A stretch of DNA of 58,075 bases from Mycolicibacterium palauense. Lineage in GTDB: Bacteria > Actinomycetota > Actinomycetes > Mycobacteriales > Mycobacteriaceae. The DNA lies in the NCBI RefSeq assembly GCF_002592005.1, contig NZ_NVQF01000036.1, positions 1 to 58,075 of the forward strand. Reading direction: 5' to 3'. The translations under genes were made by a program, and so were the position numbers. Positions 53,001-58,075 of this stretch are shown piece by piece; within the stretch, counting starts at the first letter, position 1, and each line of letters begins with the position of its first letter. The notes beneath the pieces were generated by a model that ran no database searches, was not told the DNA's origin, and worked only from the letters and a program-made list of their open reading frames with translations.

Positions 53001-55745
53001 GCGGTGACTCCCGCCCGCCAGGGTGTCGGCGACGGCGTAGGTGAGCAGCGGGTGCGGGCTGATCTCGATGAAGGTGCCGTGGTCGGCCCCGGCCGCGGTG
53101 ATCGCCTGACTGAACCGCACCGGCTGCCGCACATTGGCCGCCCAGTATTCGGCGTCGAGCACCGGGGCGGTCTCCCCCTCGGCCACCGTGGAGTAAAAGG
53201 GCAACGTCGGCGTCCGCGCCGTCAGGTCGGCCAGCTCGGCCCGCAACTGCGGCAGGACGGGGTCCATCAGCGCCGTGTGGCTGGCCACCTCCATGTTGAC
53301 GCGCCGGGCGAAACGGCTCTGGGCGGTGACCGCCGCGATCACGGCGTCGACCGCGTCGGGCGCGCCCGCCACGACCGTCTGACGCGGTGAGACGTACCCG
53401 GCGACCTCGACCGTCGGATGCTCGGCAACGAGGGTGGCCGCGCTCTCGGGGTCCAGTTCCACCAGGGCGACCGCGCCCTGGCCCGCCAACTGCGACATCA
53501 CCTTCGACCGGATGGAGATGACGCGCAACCCCTCGGCGGCGGTCAGCGCGCCGGCGACGACCGCGGCGGTGATCTCGCCCATCGAGTGCCCGATCACCGC
53601 GTCCGGATGCACCCCGTAGGACCGCCACAGCTGCGTCAGGGCCAGCTGCAGTCCCATCAGGACCGGCTGCACCTGGGCGTCGCCGCTGACCGGGCGCCCC
53701 TGCGCGATCACCTCCTGCAGCGAAAAGCCCACCTGGGCAACGAAGTCCGGCTCCAACTCGGCCACCGCCGCGGCGAAGGCCGGCTCGTCGGCGAGCAGTC
53801 GCTGCGCCATTCCGGGCCACTGCGACCCCTGGCCGGAGTACACGAACACCGCGCCCGGCATCGCGGGTGTCCCCTCCGCGGGGACAACCACGCCCGGGGC
53901 CGACTGCCCGGCGGCCAGCGCCGTCAGACCGGCCAGCGCATCCTCTCGGCTGCGGGCACACACCGTCGCGAACCGGGCATGCCGGGTCCGGTGATGGTTC
54001 AGGGTGTGCGCCACCTCCGGCAGGCCCACGTCCGCACCGGGACCGGACATCCACTCGGCCAGCATCGACGCCGTCGACGCGATCCGCTCGTCCGACCTGC
54101 CCGAGACCACCAGCGTCGTCACCGCCGGGGCCTCCGCGTCGCTGCTGCCCGCGTCGGGCGGCACCGGCGACGGTGCCTGCTCCAGCACGATGTGCGCATT
54201 GGTGCCGCCGAAGCCGAACGAGGACACCCCGGCCCGGCGAGGGCCGGAGGTCTGCGGCCAATCCGCATGTTCGGCAACGACCTTCAACCGCAACTTGTCG
54301 AAAGGAATGTGCGGGTTGGGCTTTTCGTAGCCCAGGTTGGCCGGGATTTTCCCCTGCTGCAGCGCCAGAACGGCCTTCGCGAAGCCCGCCACCCCGGCCG
54401 CGGCCTCCAGGTGGCCCAGATTGGACTTGACCGCGCCGACGAGCAACGGCGTCTCGGCCGGGCGGCCGCGGCCCAGCACCGTCCCCAGCGCGCGGGCCTC
54501 GATCGGATCACCCAACAGGGTTCCGGTGCCGTGGGCCTCGACGTACTCGACGTCGCGCGGCTCCACGCCGGCATTGGCGTAGGCCGCGCGCAGCACCGCC
54601 ATCTGGGCCGCCGGATTCGGGGCCATCAACCCGTTGGAACGGCCGTCCTGGTTGACCGCCGAACCGCGCACCAGCGCCAGCACCCGGTCGCCGTCGCGCA
54701 CCGCGTCCGACAGCCGCTTGAGGACCACCACGCCGGCGCCCTCGCCACGGACGAAACCATCCGCGGAGGCGTCGAACGCGTGGCAGCGGCCCGTCGGCGA
54801 CATCGCCTCCAGCTGGTCGAAACTGCGGGTGATGGCCGGCGAGAGCAGCAGATTGACCCCCGCCGCCAACGCCAGGTTGGACTCCCCCGAACGCAGGCTC
54901 TGACAGGCCAGGTGCACCGCCACCAACGAGGACGAGCAGGCGGTGTCCACTGTCACCGAGGGGCCCCGCAGGTCGAAGAAGTACGAGACGCGGTTGGCGA
55001 TGATGCTCAACGCGTTACCGGTGCCCGTCCACGCGTCGATCTGGTTCATCTCGGTGGTCGCCAGCACGCCGTATTCGCTGACACACGCGCCCGCGAACAC
55101 GCCGGTCTGGGTGTGCCTGAGCGACGGCGCCGGGATGCCGGCGTGTTCGAGCGCCTCGTGGGTGACCTCCAGCAACAACCGCTGCTGGGGATCCATCTTG
55201 GCGGCCTCGCTGGGCGAGATCTCGAAGAAGTCGTTGTCGAAGGCGTCCACGTCCGACAGGAACGAGCCCCACCGGGTGGTTCCCGCCAGGGCGGCGGCCC
55301 CCTCCGGCGACCCGTCGTCGAACCACGCCCACCGGTCGGCGGGGACCTCGGTGACCGCCGAACGGTTCTGCGCCAGGAAGTCCCAGTAGGCCTCGGGCCC
55401 GCGGATGTCTCCGGGGAAACGGCAGCCCAACCCGACCACGGCGATCGGTTCGTCACTGGCCGAGACGGACTCCCCGACCACCTCGGCCACCGGCTCGGGC
55501 TCGCCGCCGGTCAGAAACTGCGACAGCGCGTTGATCGTCGGGTACTGCCAGAACTCGACCGGCGAGACCGTACGGCCCAGCAACTCCGACAACTCGCCGG
55601 TCAGTACCACCGCATCGCTGGAGCCGACGGCGAGGTCGTTCAGAGGAGCGTCAAAGTCGATCTCATCCGGGCTGCAGCCGATATTGGTGACCAGATAGTC
55701 AACCAGCCAGTGTCGGAGGGCGGCTTCGTCGAACTCCTCCGTCAT
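50067..55745 (-). CDS. ppsA: Type I PKS PpsA-type (ACP-KS-AT-DH-like-KR-ACP)
   Basis: 1892 residues, starting in the FAAL1 stop (ATGA). Loading ACP ~8-80 (Ser42 in V-G-S-S-D); KS ~98-525 (Cys270, His405, His445); AT ~633-930 (Ser721; V-A-S-H-T-A-L-M-D at ~819); a dehydratase-like fold ~983-1235 with H1016 in [10 protein letters not shown], but with Gly in place of the second-motif His/Gln (D-A-A-I-G at 1163-1167); KR ~1498-1700 (T-G-G-M-G-A-L-G; Tyr1660 in Y-A-A-G-N); ACP ~1775-1855 (Ser1815); tail [12 protein letters not shown]. Collinear with M. tuberculosis PpsA (about 1876 residues). It takes a long-chain acyl group from FAAL1, extends it once and reduces the ketone to a hydroxyl; dehydration is doubtful given the missing residue. 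Confidence 0.93.
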   Translation of the reverse strand: MTEEFDEAALRHWLVDYLVTNIGCSPDEIDFDAPLNDLAVGSSDAVVLTGELSELLGRTVSPVEFWQYPTINALSQFLTGGEPEPVAEVVGESVSASDEPIAVVGLGCRFPGDIRGPEAYWDFLAQNRSAVTEVPADRWAWFDDGSPEGAAALAGTTRWGSFLSDVDAFDNDFFEISPSEAAKMDPQQRLLLEVTHEALEHAGIPAPSLRHTQTGVFAGACVSEYGVLATTEMNQIDAWTGTGNALSIIANRVSYFFDLRGPSVTVDTACSSSLVAVHLACQSLRSGESNLALAAGVNLLLSPAITRSFDQLEAMSPTGRCHAFDASADGFVRGEGAGVVVLKRLSDAVRDGDRVLALVRGSAVNQDGRSNGLMAPNPAAQMAVLRAAYANAGVEPRDVEYVEAHGTGTLLGDPIEARALGTVLGRGRPAETPLLVGAVKSNLGHLEAAAGVAGFAKAVLALQQGKIPANLGYEKPNPHIPFDKLRLKVVAEHADWPQTSGPRRAGVSSFGFGGTNAHIVLEQAPSPVPPDAGSSDAEAPAVTTLVVSGRSDERIASTASMLAEWMSGPGADVGLPEVAHTLNHHRTRHARFATVCARSREDALAGLTALAAGQSAPGVVVPAEGTPAMPGAVFVYSGQGSQWPGMAQRLLADEPAFAAAVAELEPDFVAQVGFSLQEVIAQGRPVSGDAQVQPVLMGLQLALTQLWRSYGVHPDAVIGHSMGEITAAVVAGALTAAEGLRVISIRSKVMSQLAGQGAVALVELDPESAATLVAEHPTVEVAGYVSPRQTVVAGAPDAVDAVIAAVTAQSRFARRVNMEVASHTALMDPVLPQLRAELADLTARTPTLPFYSTVAEGETAPVLDAEYWAANVRQPVRFSQAITAAGADHGTFIEISPHPLLTYAVADTLAGGSHRVIETLSRDTDDTVTFHTNLNRTHIVAPADADHAPEPAVTLPATPWHHRSYWVNARRRVAGAGSAPRSGTLLGDHTAVATTPPAHLWQARLVPERKPYPGFHRFDGVEIVPLSVLLSTLAGAAAECGATRVEDVKFDFPVVVDQPRAIQVFADTGSVTVSSSTAGAGQWLRHAAARLSYHQDAAGPAGDTGDTEAPMSEVDTSALPELYRSWGVEGLGFSWTVQDCRSTTNRLRARIAVAEPGAVALLDAAIGVARLVDPSDPRLMVPAAAESVGFDATADDTDAVIDITRREGADGLVVDILVTGAGPRPIAEIRGLRYTDLEGSAVGTRGADRYTIAHALDWQPWAPAEGAADGAHAGAHIEAGPDAPGVTGSTDTTDTTDTTESAGTLAVTGTGAAADELRERLAAAGFTEAGPDEARYVLYVADSDSARPDSDQPEDDLECAARLTSEVAALVGRLAERDARQPATLWVVTRGVRDAASEAALRQSCLWGLAAVIGAEQPQLWGGLIDLEDGGKDAGGSAVDDAGGSAVDDAVARALAGVLTRPAKAILSMRDGRFFESALVPVSGTPVAEPVRCRPDAAYLVTGGMGALGLLMADWLADRGARRLVLAGRTPLPPRRDWDGADLDADARHKIAAIRALELRGVSVDAVALDIGSPAALQALLTERDAGGAPPIRGVIHAAGMTEAQLLTDISDGDRLRRTLWPKIAGAGAVAQAFPPASLDFLYLIASAGSVFGIPGQGAYAAGNAYLDCLARARHAQGDPAMSLDWVAWQGLGFGADAQIVTAELERLGSRPVVPDEAFAAWEQVSRYDIAQVVMAPLKSPEAEDGEQAGGSLISGAHRASGPSGAPTRDWSQLSAEELRSELQNGLRAILASELRMAEDQIEVDRPFAEMGLNSVTAMSIRREAEQLVGIELSATMLWNHPTIVSFADYLAVTLTPQGSDGDAGDASAENDADDSADSVLDSLFDSVESTS
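51397..51444 (-). repeat. Perfect 24-bp duplication in PKS1
   Basis: Two identical 24-bp copies (GCGTCGTCGACGGCAGATCC followed by CCCG) encode G-G-S-A-V-D-D-A twice, in the linker ahead of the KR catalytic subdomain. In frame; probably slippage-derived. Confidence 0.92.
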
Positions 55746-57511
55746 ACGGTGACGTCCAGTCGGCTGAACTCGTCCAGCCGGTACCGCTCCACACAGGCCG
55801 CCCGCCGCACCTTGCCGCTGGTCGTGATGGGCAACGAACCCGGTGCCACCATCACCAGATCCGCGACCCGCACACTGTGGGCCCGCTTGACAGCGGTGGC
55901 CACCTCACGCTTGACGGTCCGCAGTTTGACCGCATCCTGCTCGGCGTCCCCGCGGGTCTTGAGCTCGACGATGGCGACCAGCTGCTCGCTGAGGTCGTCC
56001 TGCACCGAGATGGCGGCCACCCGCCCGCCGGTGATCTCCTGCACGGTCGCCTCGATGTCATCGGGATAGTGGTTGCGGCCGTCGACGATCAGCAGATCCT
56101 TGATCCGGCCGATGATGAACAGCTCGCCCTCCGACATCACACCCAGGTCGCCGGTGCGCAGCCACGCCCCCTCCGGGGTCCCCGGCGACGGGTCGTGGAT
56201 ACGGCCGCCGAATGTGCGCTCGGTCTGCTGCGGGTTGCGCCAGTAGCCCTCGGCGACCTGCTCGCCGTGCACCCAGATCTCGCCGACGACACCCGCCTGG
56301 CACTCCACCGAGGTCTCGGGATCCACGATGCGGACCGTCGACACCCGAGGCGGACCGTAGCTGACCAGTTCCGAACCGCCCTCGGCACAGCGCTCGGCGT
56401 GCCCGGCGGCCAGCTTCTCGTAGTCGAAGCGGACCGTGGCCGGGGTATGCCCGGTGGGCGCCGAGACGACATACAGGGTCGCCTCGGCGAGGCCGTAGGA
56501 GGGCCGCACGGTGGTCTCGGGCAGGTGGAACTGGGCGAACCGCTCGTTGAACCGCCGGATGGTCGCCGAGTGGATACGCTCGCTGCCGCTGATGATGCCG
56601 AGCACGTTGCCGAGGTCGAGTCCCTCCATATCGGCGTCCGAGGTACGGCGCACCGACAGCTCGAAGGCGAAGTTCGGCGCCGCCGACCAGGCATGGGGAT
56701 TGGCGGCCAGCTGCTGGATCCAGCGCGCCGGCTTCGCCAGGAACGCCAGCGGGCTCATCAGCACCGCGGGGCGGCCGACGGAACCCTCCGGGGTCTCGGG
56801 CGGGCACAGCAGGGGGGCGAACACACCCTGGATCAGGCCCATGTCGTGATAGAACGGCAGCCACGACACCATCGTGGTGTCCTGCGGCGGAACCCCGCCG
56901 CGGTGCTCCATGTAATCGGAGAAGATCTGTTCCAGATTCGCGATGACATTGCGGTGGGTCACCACCACACCGGCCGGGGCCCGCGTCGACCCGGAGGTGT
57001 ACTGCAGGTAGGCGGTGTTGGGCAGCGCGCCCACGGGCTCCGGGGTGCGGGGGCTGTCGAAGTCGAGTGCGTCGACCTCGATCACCGTGGGCGCGGTGCC
57101 GCCGGCCTGCGCACCCACATAGGACATGACGTGGTCGACGACGGCAGAGGTGGTCAGCACCGCGGTCGGCGCGCAGTCCTTGAGCGCACCGGAGACACGT
57201 TCGTCCAGCGCGCCGAAGGCCGGCACCGGTAGCGGCACCGCGATGAAACCGGCCTGCATGGCCCCGAAGAAGGCGACGATGTACTCCAGGCCCTGAGGGG
57301 CGAGAATGGCGGCCCGGTCACCGACCGATCCGCAGCGCGACAGCTCCTCGGCGACCGCCTGGGCACGCTGCTGCACCTGCGACCAGGTCAGGCTCTCAGT
57401 GAATCCCGCCGGATCGACCTCGTAGTCGATGAAGGTGTAGGCCAACTCGTCGGGCTGCCGCTGCGCGCGTTCGGCAAGAACTGCGGGAATCGAAGAATCA
57501 GTCAACTTCAT
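55742..57511 (-). CDS. fadD26: Long-chain fatty acyl-AMP ligase (FAAL), FadD26-type
   Basis: 589 residues from the ATG at 57511 with AAAGGA upstream. Adenylation motifs: Y-T-S-G-S-T-R-A-P-A-G at 171-181, W-L-P-F-Y-H-D-M-G-L, R-P-S-Y-G-L-A-E-A-T, G-E-I-W-V-H-G, W-L-R-T-G-D-L-G, I-I-G-R-I-K-D-L-L-I and the C-terminal T-T-S-G-K-V-R-R lysine. Length and sequence match the FadD26/FadD28 FAAL group, which activates a fatty acid as acyl-AMP and loads it on the partner PKS. It is the first gene of the operon and its stop overlaps the ppsA-type start, the same arrangement as fadD26-ppsA. Confidence 0.93.
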   Translation of the reverse strand: MKLTDSSIPAVLAERAQRQPDELAYTFIDYEVDPAGFTESLTWSQVQQRAQAVAEELSRCGSVGDRAAILAPQGLEYIVAFFGAMQAGFIAVPLPVPAFGALDERVSGALKDCAPTAVLTTSAVVDHVMSYVGAQAGGTAPTVIEVDALDFDSPRTPEPVGALPNTAYLQYTSGSTRAPAGVVVTHRNVIANLEQIFSDYMEHRGGVPPQDTTMVSWLPFYHDMGLIQGVFAPLLCPPETPEGSVGRPAVLMSPLAFLAKPARWIQQLAANPHAWSAAPNFAFELSVRRTSDADMEGLDLGNVLGIISGSERIHSATIRRFNERFAQFHLPETTVRPSYGLAEATLYVVSAPTGHTPATVRFDYEKLAAGHAERCAEGGSELVSYGPPRVSTVRIVDPETSVECQAGVVGEIWVHGEQVAEGYWRNPQQTERTFGGRIHDPSPGTPEGAWLRTGDLGVMSEGELFIIGRIKDLLIVDGRNHYPDDIEATVQEITGGRVAAISVQDDLSEQLVAIVELKTRGDAEQDAVKLRTVKREVATAVKRAHSVRVADLVMVAPGSLPITTSGKVRRAACVERYRLDEFSRLDVTV

Positions 57512-57549
57512 GACGTTTTCCTTTCATAGAGCCGCCCCCAGGCGCTGCT

Positions 57550-57576
57550 CCCTCGGTGGCAAACCGATACCGAGGG
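57550..57576. promoter_or_regulatory. Inverted repeat upstream of the PKS operon
   Basis: CCCTCGGT at 57550-57557 and ACCGAGGG at 57569-57576 form an exact 8-bp inverted repeat with an 11-bp spacer, 39 bp ahead of the FAAL1 start codon. It could be an operator or a hairpin in the leader RNA. No regulator gene lies next to it in the window. Confidence 0.5.
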
Positions 57577-57639
57577 TCCCGATCACACGTTCCCCGCTCG
57601 CGGGAAGGCTAACACCAAGACGTAAATAATGTCTGTCAT

Positions 57640-58058
57640 TCTGATAAGGAATGCGTCACATCGAGCTTGCCAGCCGTGCGACGCGAGGTTGCGCTGATTT
57701 TCGCCAGCGGCATCGACTGGCAGGATTTGTTCGGCTTGTTGCTGGGGAAACACATCTCGGCTCCTTTGCCAGCGATGCGTGCTGGGGTGAAAATCTCAAG
57801 CAGCTCCGTTGCTGACTTTCGGCCCGGCAAAAAGGCGGGCGCGTGGCTGGCAATCAAAATCAGCGGTTCCTCGGGGGCTGGATCAACCGGCTGTGGTTCG
57901 CCAAGAACTGGGTTCTGGCATACCCGTTTGCCCACCAGGTATGCCAGCATCTTCCACGGCTGAAAGTCAAATTGCCGCCGCCCCCGCAGCCCCCGCCCCG
58001 GGCTCACCCGCGGCAACTGGCCCAGATCGGCCCCTCCATCCCGGCTACCAGCCCGGGC
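57640..58058. other. Lower-GC right-end region, no recognised gene
   Basis: GC in 57661-57960 is about 61 percent by count, clearly below the PKS genes. Open frames exist on both strands, but no product was recognised. The best candidate is a frame from a GTG at 57843 with GGCGGG upstream, reading N-Q-R-F-L-G-G-W-I-N-R-L-W-F-A-K-N-W-V and then Pro-rich sequence; it would run off the right edge. It may be a partial gene or foreign or chimeric sequence. Confidence 0.35.
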
Positions 58059-58075
58059 CTGTCATTATCGACGTA
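58059..58075. other. Possible adapter remnant at right edge
   Basis: CTGTC followed by ATTAT loosely matches the start of the reverse-complemented Nextera mosaic end (CTGTCTCTTAT). The match is short and imperfect; it is only suspected because the left edge shows a much clearer adapter. Confidence 0.3.

Overview
The window is very GC-rich and gene-dense and comes from a Mycobacterium/Mycolicibacterium-type genome. The grounds are: cutinase and PE-PPE-domain serine hydrolases with signal peptides, a CYP138-like P450, paired Baeyer-Villiger monooxygenases, a DUF2505 protein, LCM-family methyltransferases and, above all, a locus built like the mycobacterial phthiocerol dimycocerosate (PDIM) region (FAAL-Pps-DrrABC-PapA5). 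No tRNA, rRNA, CRISPR array, insertion sequence or phage gene was recognised.

Left third (1-20.4 kb): an envelope/secreted-protein region. It holds three secreted PE-PPE-domain hydrolases (62-1724 minus, partial; 2879-4258 plus; 6899-8461 plus), a cutinase (6011-6670), two near-identical-architecture flavin monooxygenases (4408-5889 plus; 10832-12316 minus), an LCM methyltransferase (8519-9370), a P450 (9375-10742), an alpha/beta hydrolase, a short-chain dehydrogenase and three paralogous exported proteins of unknown function (12347-14221, 14803-16497, 18567-20330, all minus). The hydrolases and the unknown family carry the same kind of long low-complexity tail: acidic, then Ser/Gly/Lys/Arg-rich. 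The three unknown paralogues share a promoter of the form TAGACA-N17-TAC(G/C)TT.

Middle (20.6-23.8 kb): a minus-strand set of flavodoxin, DUF2505 protein and nitroreductase with a 9-residue repeat near its N terminus, divergent from a second LCM methyltransferase.

Right (23.8-57.5 kb): a roughly 34-kb minus-strand operon read FAAL1 - PKS1 - FAAL2 - PKS2 - PKS3 - PKS4 - PKS5 - DrrA - DrrB - DrrC - PapA5. Nearly all junctions are 1-4 bp overlaps. It resembles the tuberculosis-complex fadD26-ppsABCDE-drrABC-papA5 operon but is rearranged. There are two FAAL enzymes, each translationally coupled to a PKS that begins with its own acyl carrier protein. The PpsC-equivalent lacks enoylreductase and has the order KS-AT-KR-DH-ACP. 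The C-terminal tails of PKS1 and PKS3 are of the same type, so both may deliver to PKS4. This suggests a converging assembly line with two separate starter entrances (FAAL1-PKS1 and FAAL2-PKS2-PKS3) that share PKS4, the PKS5 terminating module, DrrABC export and PapA5 acyl transfer. No mas, mmpL7, tesA, Rv2952-type methyltransferase or enoylreductase gene is in the window.

Edges: bases 1-61 look like an error-containing Illumina Nextera i5-side adapter, so the first gene is cut by an artefact rather than by biology. The last ~17 bases may be a similar remnant, and the last ~400 bp are lower in GC and hold no recognisable gene.
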